DNA of 64,000 nucleotides from Enterobacter oligotrophicus (GTDB taxonomy: Bacteria; Pseudomonadota; Gammaproteobacteria; Enterobacterales; Enterobacteriaceae). The notes beneath the pieces were generated by a model, which was given only the letters and a program-made list of their open reading frames with translations, was not told the origin of the DNA and did not search any database. The position numbers were made by a program, and so were the translations under genes. Shown piece by piece: positions 31,535 to 42,892 of this stretch; positions within the stretch are counted from its first letter, which is position 1, and every line of letters begins with the position of its first letter. The stretch lies in NCBI RefSeq assembly GCF_009176645.1, contig NZ_AP019007.1, positions 3,596,001-3,660,000 on the forward strand, read 5' to 3'.

Positions 31535-31912
31535 ATGCAGCGTACTATTTTAATCATCATTGGCTGGCTCGCGGTAGTGCTTGGCACGCTGGGTGTCGTT
31601 TTGCCATTACTGCCGACCACGCCCTTCATTCTGCTGGCGGCGTGGTGCTTTGCCCGCTCGTCGCCGCGTTTTCACCACTGGCTGCTGTACCGTTCATGGT
31701 TTGGCGGTTACCTGCGTCACTGGCAAAAACACCGGGCAATGCCGCCTGGCGCAAAGCCGCGCGCCATTGCGGTGATCCTGATTACCTTCGCCATCTCATT
31801 ATGGCTGGTGAAAATGATGTGGGTGCGTATCCTGCTACTGGCGATCCTGACCTGCCTGCTTATCTTTATGTGGCGCATCCCCGTGGTTGATGAAAAGCAA
31901 CAAAAGCACTGA
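31535..31912 (+). CDS. ybaN: YbaN, small inner-membrane protein (DUF454)
   Basis: This 125-residue protein has three or four hydrophobic helices and the DUF454 signature LGVVLPLLPTTPFILLAAWCF (two parts) followed by ARSSPRFHHWLL. Its function is unknown. The start at MQRTILIII (31535) matches E. coli; an in-frame ATG at 31517 adds six residues. It lies between divergent priC and apt. Confidence 0.92.
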   Translation: MQRTILIIIGWLAVVLGTLGVVLPLLPTTPFILLAAWCFARSSPRFHHWLLYRSWFGGYLRHWQKHRAMPPGAKPRAIAVILITFAISLWLVKMMWVRILLLAILTCLLIFMWRIPVVDEKQQKH

Positions 31913-32063
31913 AGCCTTATCATGGCTGTTGCAATTATCGCGCGCAGCCAGTAAATTCGACCGTTTTCGAGCACAGGTGCGCCTGGTCAAAGGTTAAACA
32001 ATTGTAACTTTGACCGCCTCTTTACGCGCCGTGAGTAACACTGTTTCATTTAGGCACAAACCG

Positions 32064-32615
32064 ATGACCGCAACTGCACAGCAGCTTGAATATCTGAAAA
32101 ACAGCATCAAAAGCATCCAGGACTATCCGAAGCCTGGCATTCTTTTCCGTGATGTCACCAGCTTGCTGGAAGACCCGAAAGCGTACGCGCTCAGCATCGA
32201 ACTGCTGGTCGAGCGTTATAAAAACGCCGGGATCACTAAAGTAGTAGGTACAGAAGCCCGTGGCTTCCTGTTCGGCGCACCGGTTGCGCTGGCAATGGGC
32301 GTGGGTTTTGTGCCGGTGCGTAAACCGCGCAAACTGCCACGTGAAACCATCGCAGAAAGCTACGAACTGGAATACGGCACCGATCAGCTGGAAATCCACG
32401 TTGATGCCATCAAACCAGGCGACAAAGTGCTGGTGGTGGACGATCTGCTGGCGACCGGTGGCACCATCGAAGCGACCGTGAAGCTGATCCGTCGTCTGGG
32501 TGGTGAAGTGACCGACGCGGCCTTCATCATCAACCTGTTCGATCTCGGCGGTGAACAGCGCCTGGAAAAACAGGGTATTACCAGCTACAGCCTGGTGCCT
32601 TTCCCCGGTCATTAA
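32064..32615 (+). CDS. apt: Apt, adenine phosphoribosyltransferase
   Basis: This 183-residue cytosolic enzyme makes AMP from adenine and PRPP in purine salvage. The PRPP-binding motif is [13 protein letters not shown], and the N-terminal [12 protein letters not shown] is typical of the family. The start [12 protein letters not shown] matches E. coli; an upstream ATG at 32010 adds 18 residues of non-coding character. It is followed by dnaX in the same direction after a hairpin. Confidence 0.97.
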   Translation: MTATAQQLEYLKNSIKSIQDYPKPGILFRDVTSLLEDPKAYALSIELLVERYKNAGITKVVGTEARGFLFGAPVALAMGVGFVPVRKPRKLPRETIAESYELEYGTDQLEIHVDAIKPGDKVLVVDDLLATGGTIEATVKLIRRLGGEVTDAAFIINLFDLGGEQRLEKQGITSYSLVPFPGH

Positions 32616-32624
32616 TCCCGGTTT

Positions 32625-32655
32625 TCACAACCTCGCTCAATGGGTGAGGTTGTGA
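32625..32655 (+). terminator. Hairpin between apt and dnaX
   Basis: TCACAACCTC and GAGGTTGTGA form a perfect 10-bp stem with an 11-base loop. There is no T run, so it may only attenuate transcription into dnaX. Confidence 0.4.
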
Positions 32656-32703
32656 TAGCATTCCCCTCCATAAATTCACCTTCCAGCGTTGCAGAGCCTG
32701 CCC

Positions 32704-34632
32704 ATGAGTTATCAGGTGTTAGCCCGTAAATGGCGACCACAAACCTTTGCTGACGTTGTCGGTCAGGAACATGTGCTGACGGCCCTGGCGAACGGCTTGT
32801 CGCTAGGTCGCATCCATCACGCCTATCTTTTCTCCGGCACCCGCGGCGTCGGTAAGACTTCTATTGCCCGTTTGCTGGCAAAAGGTCTGAACTGTGAAAC
32901 CGGGATCACCGCCACGCCGTGCGGCGTGTGTGATAACTGCCGGGAGATTGAACAGGGGCGTTTTGTCGACCTGATCGAGATCGACGCCGCCTCGCGCACC
33001 AAAGTGGAAGATACCCGCGATCTGCTCGACAACGTGCAGTACGCCCCGGCGCGTGGCCGCTTCAAGGTCTACCTGATCGATGAAGTGCACATGCTGTCGC
33101 GCCACAGCTTCAATGCCCTGCTGAAAACGCTGGAAGAGCCGCCTGCACATGTGAAGTTCCTGCTGGCGACCACCGATCCGCAAAAGCTGCCGGTCACGAT
33201 CCTGTCGCGCTGCCTGCAGTTCCATCTGAAGGCGCTGGACGTTGAGCAGATCCGCGCTCAGCTCGAACACATTCTTGATGAAGAGAAGATTGTTCATGAG
33301 CCACGCGCCCTGCAACTGCTGGCACGTGCCGCCGACGGCAGCCTGCGCGATGCGTTAAGCCTGACCGACCAGGCGATTGCCAGCGGTGACGGCAAACTCT
33401 CCACCGATGCGGTCAGCACCATGCTCGGCACGCTGGATGACGATCAGGCGCTGTCGCTGATCGAAGCGATGATCGCCGCCAACGGCGAGCGCGTGATGTC
33501 GCTGGTTAACGCGGCCTCTGCCCGTGGCGTCGAGTGGGAAGCGCTGCTGGTGGAAATGCTCAGTCTGCTGCACCGCGTGGCGATGCTGCAGCTTTCTCCG
33601 TCGGCGATTGGCGCAGATATGGCGACCATCGAACAGCGCATGCGTGAACTTGCCCGCACCGTACCGCCTGCCGACGTACAGCTTTATTATCAGACGCTGC
33701 TGATTGGCCGCAAAGAGCTGCCGTTTGCACCGGACCGCCGCATGGGTGTCGAAATGACGCTGCTGCGCGCGCTGGCGTTCCACCCGCGTATGCCGCTGCC
33801 TGAGCCGGAAGTGCCGCAGCAGTCTTTTGCGCCCGTCGCCCCTACGGCGGTGATGTCGCAGCAGCAGGTGCCACCGCAGCCGACACCGCCGCCGCAGCAA
33901 AACGTGCCGCTGTCGGATGCCACCAGTTCGGTGCTTGCCGCACGAAGCCAGTTGCAACGTGCGCAGGGAGCAACCAAACCAAAAAAGAGTGAACCGGCAG
34001 CGCCAGGAAGAGCGCGGCCGGTGAACAACGCCGCGCTTGAACGACTGGCTTCGGTAACGGAGCGCGTACAATCGCGCCCGGCACCGTCCGCGCTTGAGCA
34101 AAAAGCCCCGGCGAAAGAAGAGGCATACCGCTGGAAAGCGACCACCCTCATCGAAACGGTGAAAGAAGAGGTCGCCACGCCGAAAGCGCTGAAAAAGGCG
34201 CTGGAGCATGAGAAAACGCCGGAGCTTTCCGCGAAGCTCGCCGAAGAATCGATTGAGCGTGACGCCTGGGCCGCTGAGGTCAGCAAACTGCAACTGCCGA
34301 AGCTGGTGGAGCAGGTCGCGCTGAACGCCTGGAAAGAGCAGGACGGCAATCAGGTGCGTTTACATTTGCGCCCTGGTCAACGGCACCTGAACTCCCCTGG
34401 TGCCCAAAAAGCGCTGGCGGAGGCGCTCGCCACATTACAGGGTGCGCCGGTTGAATTGACTATCATTGAAGATGATAATCCGGCAGTTAAAACGCCGCTG
34501 GAGTGGCGGCAGGCCATTTATGAAGAGAAGCTCGCGCAGGCGCGCGAGGCGATTATTGCGGATAACAACATCCAGACGCTGCGCCGGTTCTTCGACGCGG
34601 ATCTGGATGAAGAGAGTATTCGCCCCATTTGA
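32704..34632 (+). CDS. dnaX: DnaX, DNA polymerase III clamp-loader subunits tau and gamma
   Basis: The full product tau has 642 residues: AAA+ ATPase with Walker A GTRGVGKT (45-52), zinc-binding cysteines (CGVCDNC region), Walker B LIDEVH, the sensor motif, then a collar domain, a Pro/Gln/Ala-rich linker and C-terminal domains IV-V that bind DnaB and the polymerase core. The programmed frameshift at 33981-33987 gives gamma of about 429 residues. The start MSYQVLARKW matches E. coli; the upstream ATG at 32689 is not supported. It is followed by ybaB and recR. Confidence 0.97.
   Translation: MSYQVLARKWRPQTFADVVGQEHVLTALANGLSLGRIHHAYLFSGTRGVGKTSIARLLAKGLNCETGITATPCGVCDNCREIEQGRFVDLIEIDAASRTKVEDTRDLLDNVQYAPARGRFKVYLIDEVHMLSRHSFNALLKTLEEPPAHVKFLLATTDPQKLPVTILSRCLQFHLKALDVEQIRAQLEHILDEEKIVHEPRALQLLARAADGSLRDALSLTDQAIASGDGKLSTDAVSTMLGTLDDDQALSLIEAMIAANGERVMSLVNAASARGVEWEALLVEMLSLLHRVAMLQLSPSAIGADMATIEQRMRELARTVPPADVQLYYQTLLIGRKELPFAPDRRMGVEMTLLRALAFHPRMPLPEPEVPQQSFAPVAPTAVMSQQQVPPQPTPPPQQNVPLSDATSSVLAARSQLQRAQGATKPKKSEPAAPGRARPVNNAALERLASVTERVQSRPAPSALEQKAPAKEEAYRWKATTLIETVKEEVATPKALKKALEHEKTPELSAKLAEESIERDAWAAEVSKLQLPKLVEQVALNAWKEQDGNQVRLHLRPGQRHLNSPGAQKALAEALATLQGAPVELTIIEDDNPAVKTPLEWRQAIYEEKLAQAREAIIADNNIQTLRRFFDADLDEESIRPI
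33965..34022 (+). promoter_or_regulatory. Programmed -1 frameshift signal in dnaX
   Basis: All three E. coli elements are present. A Shine-Dalgarno-like AGGGAG (33965-33970) lies 10 bases before the slippery heptamer A AAA AAG (33981-33987). A hairpin follows, with arms ACCGGC-AGCGC and GCGC-GGCCGGT (33993-34022). After slippage the next codons are GAG and TGA (33990-33992), so gamma ends one residue after the shift. Confidence 0.95.
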
Positions 34633-34670
34633 TCGTGAGTCTGACTTACGGTTGTCATCATTAAACGTGA

Positions 34671-35017
<347 letters not shown>

Positions 35018-35018
<1 letters not shown>

Positions 35019-35623
35019 TGCAAACCAGTCCGCTGCTCACGCAGTTAATGGAAGCACTGCGCTGCCTGCCGGGCGTTGGCCCGAAGTCGGCGCAGCGCAT
35101 GGCGTTCACGCTTTTGCAGCGCGACCGCAGCGGCGGGATGCGCCTGGCGCAGGCACTGACCCGCGCCATGTCAGAAATTGGTCACTGTGCGGATTGCCGT
35201 ACCTTTACCGAGCAGGATGTCTGCAACATCTGCTCGAATCCGCGTCGTCAGGAAAACGGTCAGATTTGCGTGGTGGAGAGTCCGGCGGACATCTACGCCA
35301 TCGAGCAGACCGGGCAGTTTTCCGGCCGCTACTTCGTGCTGATGGGGCATCTTTCCCCGCTGGACGGCATTGGCCCGGATGATATTGGTCTTGACCGTCT
35401 TGAGCAGCGTCTCGAATCGGAAACGATCAAAGAGGTGATCCTCGCCACCAACCCGACGGTGGAAGGGGAGGCAACCGCCAACTATATCGCTGAACTGTGC
35501 GCGCAGTATGGCGTTGATGCCAGCCGCATTGCTCACGGCGTACCGGTGGGCGGCGAGCTGGAGATGGTGGACGGTACCACGCTGTCGCACTCTCTGGCCG
35601 GGCGTCACAAGATTATTTTCTGA
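35018..35623 (+). CDS. recR: RecR, recombination mediator protein
   Basis: This 201-residue protein has an N-terminal helix-hairpin-helix ([14 protein letters not shown]), a four-Cys zinc finger (CADC...CNIC) and a Toprim domain ([12 protein letters not shown]). With RecF and RecO it loads RecA on SSB-coated gapped DNA. The start overlaps the stop of ybaB by one base. Length equals E. coli RecR. Confidence 0.97.
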
Positions 35624-35652
35624 CCAAACGGAGGCTGCATGCGCGGCCTCCG

Positions 35653-35679
35653 CTTGAAAATTTCCTCTCTTATCCCCAT
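35653..35679 (+). promoter_or_regulatory. Sigma-32 heat-shock promoter of htpG
   Basis: CTTGAA (35653-35658), 15 bases, CCCCAT (35674-35679) fits the sigma-32 consensus (CTTGAA, 13-15 bases, CCCCAT). It lies 54 bp before the htpG ATG, in the expected place for this heat-shock gene. Confidence 0.82.
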
Positions 35680-35733
35680 CTCTCCCTCAACGTTTCAAAA
35701 CCCCATTAAATGGCATTGTTGAGGTCGACTTAG

Positions 35734-37608
35734 ATGAAAGGACAAGAAACCCGTGGTTTCCAGTCAGAAGTAAAACAGCTTCTGCACCTGATGATCCATT
35801 CCCTGTATTCCAACAAAGAAATCTTCCTGCGCGAGCTGATTTCCAACGCCTCGGATGCGGCGGACAAGCTGCGCTTCCGCGCGCTGTCTAACCCGGATCT
35901 GTATGAAGGTGACGGCGAGCTGCGCGTGCGCGTCTCTTTCAACAAAGAGAACCGTACCCTGACCATCGCCGATAATGGCATCGGGATGAACCGTGACGAG
36001 GTGATCGACCACCTCGGGACCATCGCCAAATCCGGCACCAAAGCGTTCCTTGAGTCCATGGGCTCTGACCAGGCGAAAGACAGCCAGCTGATCGGTCAGT
36101 TCGGTGTGGGCTTCTACTCGGCGTTCATCGTGGCGGACAAAGTCACCGTGCGCACCCGCGCGGCGGGCGACAGCGCTGAAAACGGCGTGCTGTGGGAATC
36201 CAAAGGGGAAGGCGAGTACACCGTTGATGACATCACCAAAGCGGATCGCGGCACCGAAATCACCCTGCACCTGCGTGAAGGCGAAGATGATTTCCTGAAC
36301 GACTGGCGCGTGCGCTCCATCATCAGCAAATATTCCGACCACATCGCGCTGCCGGTTGAGATTGAAAAACAGGAAGAGAAAGACGGCGAAACCGTGGTCT
36401 CCTGGGAGAAGATCAACAAGGCGCAGGCGCTGTGGACGCGCAATAAGTCTGAAATCAAAGACGACGAATACAACGAATTCTACAAGCACATCGCCCACGA
36501 CTTTACCGACCCGCTGACCTGGAGCCACAACCGCGTGGAAGGCAAGCAGGAGTACACCAGCCTGCTGTACATCCCGGCGCAGGCACCGTGGGACATGTGG
36601 AACCGCGATCACAAGCACGGCCTGAAGCTGTACGTGCAGCGCGTGTTCATCATGGACGACGCCGAGCAGTTCATGCCGAACTACCTGCGCTTTGTCCGTG
36701 GCCTGATCGACTCCAACGATCTGCCGCTGAACGTCTCCCGTGAAATCCTGCAGGACAGCACCGTCACCCGTAACCTGCGTAACGCCCTGACCAAACGTGC
36801 ATTGCAGATGCTGGAAAAACTGGCGAAAGACGACGCGGAAAAATACCAGACCTTCTGGAAACAGTTCGGTCTGGTGCTGAAAGAAGGTCCGGCGGAAGAC
36901 ACCGCGAACGTTGAAACGATCGCCAAACTGCTGCGTTTCGCCTCCACGCATACCGACTCCTCCGCGCAGACCGTGTCGCTGGAAGAGTACGTTTCCCGCA
37001 TGAAAGAAGGGCAGGAGAAGATCTACTACATCACCGCCGACAGCTATGCGGCGGCGAAGAGCAGCCCGCACCTGGAGCTGCTGCGTAAGAAAGGCATCGA
37101 AGTGCTGCTGCTTTCTGACCGCATCGACGAATGGATGATGAACTACCTGACCGAGTTCGACGGTAAATCCTTCCAGTCCGTGGCCAAAGCCGACGAATCT
37201 ATCGACAAGCTGGCGGATGAAGTGGATGAAAGCGCGAAAGAAGCTGAGAAAGCGCTGGAGCCGTTCGTTGAGCGCGTGAAAACCCTGCTGGGCGACCGCG
37301 TGAAAGAGGTGCGCTTCACGCACCGTCTGACCGACACCCCGGCCATTGTCACCACCGATGCCGACGAAATGAGCACTCAGATGGCAAAACTGTTCGCCGC
37401 GGCGGGCCAGGCGATGCCGGAAGTGAAATATATCTTTGAGCTTAATCCGGATCACCCCCTGGTAAAACGCGCAGCGGATACTCAGGACGAAGCACGCTTC
37501 GCTGAGTGGGTTGAGCTGCTGCTGGATCAGTCCCTGCTGGCCGAGCGCGGCACGCTGGAAGATCCTAACCTGTTCATTAAACGTGTGAATGCGCTGCTGC
37601 TGGCGTAA
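35734..37608 (+). CDS. htpG: HtpG, bacterial Hsp90 chaperone
   Basis: This 624-residue cytosolic chaperone has an N-terminal GHKL ATPase ([36 protein letters not shown]), a middle client-binding domain with the catalytic Arg region, and a C-terminal dimerisation domain. Like other bacterial Hsp90 proteins it lacks the charged linker and the MEEVD tail. Length equals E. coli HtpG. Expected to be induced by heat through the promoter at 35653. Confidence 0.98.
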   Translation: MKGQETRGFQSEVKQLLHLMIHSLYSNKEIFLRELISNASDAADKLRFRALSNPDLYEGDGELRVRVSFNKENRTLTIADNGIGMNRDEVIDHLGTIAKSGTKAFLESMGSDQAKDSQLIGQFGVGFYSAFIVADKVTVRTRAAGDSAENGVLWESKGEGEYTVDDITKADRGTEITLHLREGEDDFLNDWRVRSIISKYSDHIALPVEIEKQEEKDGETVVSWEKINKAQALWTRNKSEIKDDEYNEFYKHIAHDFTDPLTWSHNRVEGKQEYTSLLYIPAQAPWDMWNRDHKHGLKLYVQRVFIMDDAEQFMPNYLRFVRGLIDSNDLPLNVSREILQDSTVTRNLRNALTKRALQMLEKLAKDDAEKYQTFWKQFGLVLKEGPAEDTANVETIAKLLRFASTHTDSSAQTVSLEEYVSRMKEGQEKIYYITADSYAAAKSSPHLELLRKKGIEVLLLSDRIDEWMMNYLTEFDGKSFQSVAKADESIDKLADEVDESAKEAEKALEPFVERVKTLLGDRVKEVRFTHRLTDTPAIVTTDADEMSTQMAKLFAAAGQAMPEVKYIFELNPDHPLVKRAADTQDEARFAEWVELLLDQSLLAERGTLEDPNLFIKRVNALLLA

Positions 37609-37633
37609 TTGACCACGCCTCCCCTGGTCTTCT

Positions 37634-37666
37634 CCCTCTCCCGTGGGAGAGGGCCGGGGTGAGGGC
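37634..37666. repeat. CCCTCTCCC hairpin repeat between htpG and adk
   Basis: CCCTCTCCC, GT, GGGAGAGGG followed by CCGGGGTGAGGGC; same module and orientation as at 30777-30810. It lies 26 bp after the htpG stop and may act as a transcript 3' end. Confidence 0.8.
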
Positions 37667-37770
37667 ATCAAACCGCACCCTCCCAAATATTCTCCCCCCG
37701 TTAACCGTTTCAGCCTTCCCGCCTTCCTTGAGCCATACCCGTTCTGGTGGTATTGTTTAGCGCTTTTTGA

Positions 37771-38448
<678 letters not shown>

Positions 38449-38457
38449 TGGCATGTC

Positions 38458-38482
38458 TCTCACCCGGTTCCTCCGGGTGAGA
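38458..38482 (+). terminator. Hairpin after adk
   Basis: TCTCACCCGG and CCGGGTGAGA form a perfect 10-bp stem with a TTCCT loop, 10 bp after the adk stop. The following bases are A-rich rather than T-rich on the coding strand, so it is a modest terminator. Confidence 0.6.
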
Positions 38483-38573
38483 AAAATTCTCATCTTACCT
38501 ATCACAGCAATGGGTTCCGTTTAAACGCATTTCCGCTACAATTGATAACTAATCAAAAGGTTAAGAGGCGTGA

Positions 38574-39536
38574 ATGAGTCAGGCGAAAACCGGCATCCTG
38601 CTTGCCAATCTGGGCACTCCAGAAGCACCCACTCCAGACGCGGTAAAACGCTATCTGCGACAATTTTTAAGCGACACGCGTGTTGTGGATACCCCGAGAT
38701 TGCTGTGGTGGCCGCTGCTGCGTGGCGTCATTCTGCCGATTCGCTCTCCACGCGTGGCAAAGCTCTACCAGTCCGTGTGGATGGAAGAGGGCTCACCGCT
38801 GATGGTTTACAGCCGTCGTCAGGAAAAAGCGCTGGCTGCCCGTCTGCCGGATATGCCGGTGGCGCTCGGCATGAGCTACGGTAAGCCATCGCTGGAAAGC
38901 GCTGTCGACGCGCTTCTGGCGCAAGGCGTTGAGCACATTATCGTGCTGGCGCTTTATCCGCAGTATTCCTGCTCTACGGTGGCAGCCGTCTGGGATGAGC
39001 TGGCGCGCATTCTTGCCACCCGTCGTCGTATTCCGGGTGTGACCTTTATTCGCGATTATGCCGATAACGATCTCTACATTAAGGCGCTTGCCAGCAGCGC
39101 GCGCGTCTCGTTTGAAAAACATGGCGAACCGGATCTGCTTCTGCTCTCCTATCACGGCATCCCGCAGCGTTACGCCAATGAAGGCGATGATTACCCGCAA
39201 CGCTGCCGCGACACCACCCGTGAGCTGGTTTCTGCGCTCGGTTTGCCGCCAGAGAAGGTGATGATGACCTTCCAGTCGCGCTTTGGGCGCGAGCCGTGGC
39301 TCACGCCGTACACCGATGAAACGCTCAAAATGCTGGGTGAGAAAGGCGTGAAACATGTTCAGGTCATGTCGCCGGGCTTTTCGGCGGACTGCCTTGAAAC
39401 GCTGGAGGAAATTGCGGTTCAGAACCGGGAGTTTTTCCTTGAAGCGGGTGGGACAAAGTACGAATACATTCCGGCACTTAACGACGCTCCTGAACATATC
39501 GACATGATGGTCTCGCTGGTAACGAACAGCCGCTGA
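38574..39536 (+). CDS. hemH: HemH, ferrochelatase
   Basis: This 320-residue enzyme inserts Fe(II) into protoporphyrin IX, the last step of protohaem synthesis. The catalytic His lies in [12 protein letters not shown]; the C-terminal motif [16 protein letters not shown] is conserved. It begins [13 protein letters not shown]. Unlike E. coli, no aes gene separates it from gsk. Confidence 0.97.
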   Translation: MSQAKTGILLANLGTPEAPTPDAVKRYLRQFLSDTRVVDTPRLLWWPLLRGVILPIRSPRVAKLYQSVWMEEGSPLMVYSRRQEKALAARLPDMPVALGMSYGKPSLESAVDALLAQGVEHIIVLALYPQYSCSTVAAVWDELARILATRRRIPGVTFIRDYADNDLYIKALASSARVSFEKHGEPDLLLLSYHGIPQRYANEGDDYPQRCRDTTRELVSALGLPPEKVMMTFQSRFGREPWLTPYTDETLKMLGEKGVKHVQVMSPGFSADCLETLEEIAVQNREFFLEAGGTKYEYIPALNDAPEHIDMMVSLVTNSR

Positions 39537-39598
39537 TCGCGCTTTAGGCCGGGTTTGTGCTACCATTCCCGGCCCATAATCCTTGCACAGTTCAGACC

Positions 39599-40903
39599 AT
39601 GAAATTTCCCGGTAAACGCAAATCCAAACACTACTTTCCCGTTAACGCCCGCGATCCGCTGCTGCAGCAAATCCAGCCGGTAAACGAAACCAGTGCCGCA
39701 TGGGTGGTAGGTATCGATCAGACGCTGGTGGACATTGAAGCCAAAGTGGATGATGCGTTTGTCGCACGTTACGGTCTGAGCGCCGGACACTCACTGGTGA
39801 TTGAGGACGACGTTGCCGAAGCGTTGTACCAGGAGCTGGTGCGCGAAAATCTGATCACCCACCAGTTTGCCGGTGGCACTATCGGCAACACTATGCATAA
39901 CTACTCCGTCCTGGCAGATGACCGTTCGGTTCTGCTGGGCGTGATGTGCAGCAATATTGAAATCGGTGGCTACGCCTACCGCTACCTGTGCAATACCTCA
40001 AGCCGTACCGATCTGAACTATCTGCAGGGCGTCGACGGGCCGATTGGCCGCTGCTTCACGCTGATCAGCGATTCCGGTGAGCGTACCTTTGCCATCAGCC
40101 CAGGCCACATGAACAAACTGCGTGCGGAGAGCATCCCGGAAGCGGTGATCGCGGGCGCATCTGCGCTGGTGCTCACCTCCTACCTGGTGCGCTGCAAACC
40201 GGGCGAACCGATGCCGGAAGCGACCATGAAGGCGGTAGAGTACGCGAAGAAATACAACGTCCCGGTCGTCCTGACGCTCGGCACTAAATTCGTGATTGCC
40301 GATAACCCTGAGTGGTGGCAGGCCTTCCTGAAAGAGCACGTCTCGATTCTGGCGATGAACGAGGAAGAGGCTGAGGCGTTGACGGGCGAGAGCGATCCGC
40401 TGCTGGCCTCCAATAAAGCGCTGGACTGGGTGGATTTGGTGCTCTGTACCGCCGGACCGGTTGGGCTGTACATGGCGGGCTTTACGGAAGAAGAGAGCAA
40501 ACGCAAAACCCAGCACCCGCTGCTGCCAGGGGCGATTGCCGAGTTCAACCAGTACGAATTCAGCCGCGCTATGCGCCATAAAGACTGTGTGAACCCGCTG
40601 CGTATTTTCTCCCACATTGCACCGTACATGGGCGGCCCGGAGAAGATCATGAATACCAACGGCGCAGGCGACGGCGCGCTGGCGGCATTGCTGCATGACA
40701 TCACGGCGAACGCGTATCACAAAACCAACGTGCCGAACTCCAGCAAGCACAAGTTCAACTGGTTGACTTATTCGTCGCTGGCGCAGGTGTGTAAGTATGC
40801 GAACCGGGTGAGTTATCAGGTTCTGAACCAGCATTCGCCGCGCTTAACGCGTGGGCTGCCGGAAAGGGAAGATAGCCTCGAAGAGGCTTATTGGGATCGT
40901 TGA
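39599..40903 (+). CDS. gsk: Gsk, inosine-guanosine kinase
   Basis: This 434-residue PfkB/ribokinase-family kinase phosphorylates guanosine and inosine to GMP and IMP in purine salvage. The catalytic motif NTNGAGDGALAALLHD contains the base Asp and anion hole. The start MKFPGKRKSKHYFPV (39599) matches E. coli; the upstream ATG at 39557 is not supported. It follows hemH after 62 bp and is convergent with ybaL. Confidence 0.97.
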   Translation: MKFPGKRKSKHYFPVNARDPLLQQIQPVNETSAAWVVGIDQTLVDIEAKVDDAFVARYGLSAGHSLVIEDDVAEALYQELVRENLITHQFAGGTIGNTMHNYSVLADDRSVLLGVMCSNIEIGGYAYRYLCNTSSRTDLNYLQGVDGPIGRCFTLISDSGERTFAISPGHMNKLRAESIPEAVIAGASALVLTSYLVRCKPGEPMPEATMKAVEYAKKYNVPVVLTLGTKFVIADNPEWWQAFLKEHVSILAMNEEEAEALTGESDPLLASNKALDWVDLVLCTAGPVGLYMAGFTEEESKRKTQHPLLPGAIAEFNQYEFSRAMRHKDCVNPLRIFSHIAPYMGGPEKIMNTNGAGDGALAALLHDITANAYHKTNVPNSSKHKFNWLTYSSLAQVCKYANRVSYQVLNQHSPRLTRGLPEREDSLEEAYWDR

Positions 40904-40916
40904 TTGCTAAAAGAAA

Positions 40917-40980
40917 ACCCCGGTGGCGCTGCGTTTACCGGGGCTACTTGTAGGCCTGCTAAGCGTAGCGCCAGCAGGCT
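40917..40980. repeat. REP-type element between gsk and ybaL
   Basis: CCCCGGTGGCGCTGCG, TTTACCGGGGCTAC, then GTAGGCCTGCTAAGCG and TAGCGCCAGCAGGC: two imperfect inverted modules. Similar elements occur at 45949, 52095 and 58919. The GTAGGCC module here has diverged. Confidence 0.75.
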
Positions 40981-40984
40981 TTCT

Positions 40985-42661
40985 TTAACCCGACACCGTC
41001 ACTTCAACCGGCGGTTTCTCCAGCAGCGTCAGCATTGTATTCGCAATTTCACGCTCACCCATCACCACCTGATTTGCACCGCGTTCGGTGATGTACTCGA
41101 CTTCGTCGTCATAGTGGGCCCGCGCGATAATCTCAATATTCGGGCACTTTTCGCGCGCCGACGCCACAATTTCACCCGCTTCATAGCCGTTTGGAATGGT
41201 CAGCAGCAGCCAGCGCGCGCAGTCCAGGTGCGCCAGATTCATGATCTCTTCATTCGCTGCATTGCCCAGTACGGCACGAATACCACGCTCGCGCAGCTCA
41301 TCGACGCGAGTGCGTGACGTTTCAATCACCACCAGCGGAATGCCCTGCGCCATCAGCTTCTCTCCGAGCAGGCTGCCGACGCGGCCGAAGCCGACCAACA
41401 GCGCATGGTTACAGATATCCACCGGGATCTGCTTCTCTTCTTCCGTTGCCTCTTCCAGCGTTTGCTCTTCCAGCGTCTCGGTTTTCTCGAGGTATTTTTC
41501 CAGCAGCGCAAACAGTACCGGATTCAGCATAATGGAGAGGATCGCCCCCGCGAGAACCAGATTTTGCCCGGCCTGCGGCAACAGATTCAGCGCCATGCCC
41601 AGTCCGGCCAGAATAAAGGCGAATTCACCGATCTGTGCCAGACTGGCGGCAATGGTCAGCGCCGTGCGCGGCGAGTGACCAAACAGACGCACCAGGAAGA
41701 AGGCGGCAACCGACTTACCAAAGATGATAATCGCCAGCGTGCCCAACACGGCCAGCGGTTGTTGGATCAGGATCAGCGGGTCGAACAGCATCCCGACGGA
41801 GACAAAGAACAGCACCGCAAACGCGTCACGCAGCGGCAGGGTATCGTGTGCGGCGCGGTGGCTCAGCTCGGATTCGTTCAGCACCATTCCGGCGAAGAAC
41901 GCACCCAGCGCAAAGGAGACATCGAACAGCTCTACGGCACCAAAGGCGATACCCAGCGCCAGCGCCAGCACGGAAAGGGTAAACAGTTCGCGGGAACCGG
42001 TCGCAGCACTGCGGGACATGATCCACGGTACCAGACGGCGGCCGACCAGCATCATGATGGCAATAAACGCCACAACCTTACCGATAGTGATGCTCATATC
42101 CAGCGCCAGCGAGGCGAAGCCAACGTTGTCTTTTTCCATCATTCCGGCGACAGCGGGCAGCAGAACCAGCGTCAGCACCATCACCAGGTCTTCTACAATT
42201 AGCCAGCCAATCGCGATCTGCCCGCGCTGGCTGTCTATCAACTGCCTCTCTTCAAGCGCGCGCAGCAGCACCACGGTACTGGCGGTTGAAAGACACAGCC
42301 CGAACACGATACCGGTCATCAGTGACCAGCCCAGCACTGCTGAGAGCGCCATTCCCAGTAGCGTCGCCACCCCTATCTGGGCGATCGCTCCCGGTATGGC
42401 GATAGACTTTACCGCCATCAGATCCTTCAGTGAGAAATGCAGACCGACGCCAAACATCAGCAGAATCACGCCTAATTCCGCCAGTTCGGGAGCCAGTTTA
42501 GTATCCGCCACAAAACCTGGCGTAAACGGTCCCGCCAGCACACCCGCTAATAAATAGCCTACAAGAGGTGAAATACGCAGTTTGTTGGCAATCATGCCAA
42601 GGATAAAAGCGAGCACAAGTCCACCAACAATGGTGGTGATAAGCGGTGTGGCGTGATGCAT
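40985..42661 (-). CDS. ybaL: YbaL, CPA2-type cation/proton antiporter with TrkA domain
   Basis: This 558-residue inner-membrane protein has about twelve membrane helices of the KefB/KefC type (CPA2) followed by a cytoplasmic TrkA-N/RCK domain whose Rossmann motif is LLVGFGRVGSLLGEKL. It may exchange K+ or Na+ for protons; its ion and physiological role are not firmly established. Length equals E. coli YbaL. Confidence 0.93.
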   Translation of the reverse strand: MHHATPLITTIVGGLVLAFILGMIANKLRISPLVGYLLAGVLAGPFTPGFVADTKLAPELAELGVILLMFGVGLHFSLKDLMAVKSIAIPGAIAQIGVATLLGMALSAVLGWSLMTGIVFGLCLSTASTVVLLRALEERQLIDSQRGQIAIGWLIVEDLVMVLTLVLLPAVAGMMEKDNVGFASLALDMSITIGKVVAFIAIMMLVGRRLVPWIMSRSAATGSRELFTLSVLALALGIAFGAVELFDVSFALGAFFAGMVLNESELSHRAAHDTLPLRDAFAVLFFVSVGMLFDPLILIQQPLAVLGTLAIIIFGKSVAAFFLVRLFGHSPRTALTIAASLAQIGEFAFILAGLGMALNLLPQAGQNLVLAGAILSIMLNPVLFALLEKYLEKTETLEEQTLEEATEEEKQIPVDICNHALLVGFGRVGSLLGEKLMAQGIPLVVIETSRTRVDELRERGIRAVLGNAANEEIMNLAHLDCARWLLLTIPNGYEAGEIVASAREKCPNIEIIARAHYDDEVEYITERGANQVVMGEREIANTMLTLLEKPPVEVTVSG

Positions 42662-42859
42662 TCCGTCTCCTTTCGTGATGGGTGTTCCTCTTTTGGCGTA
42701 AACACCAAAAAGCCGATTAATAGTTTATGACAATTTTCATTGTTATGTTTATGAATAATTGTTGAAGTTTGAATAAAACAGCAATATGCGGTCAAAAAAG
42801 CAGATTTTGATAAATTCGGGGGCGTAGAGAGAAGAAAGCCTTATAGCATCAGGGGATCA

Positions 42860-42886
42860 GGTCGCCAAAGTAAAACTTTAGCGACC
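42860..42886 (-). terminator. Hairpin downstream of fsr
   Basis: On the minus strand GGTCGCTAAAG pairs with CTTTGGCGACC (one G-T pair) around TTTTA, 7 bp beyond the fsr stop. No long T run follows. Confidence 0.5.
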
Positions 42887-42892
42887 CGGAAA

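Noticed and set aside
33355..34349. Minus-strand frames of 219 and 312 codons inside dnaX
   Set aside because: They arise from the Pro/Gln/Ala-rich linker of DnaX read in antisense; low complexity and no family match.
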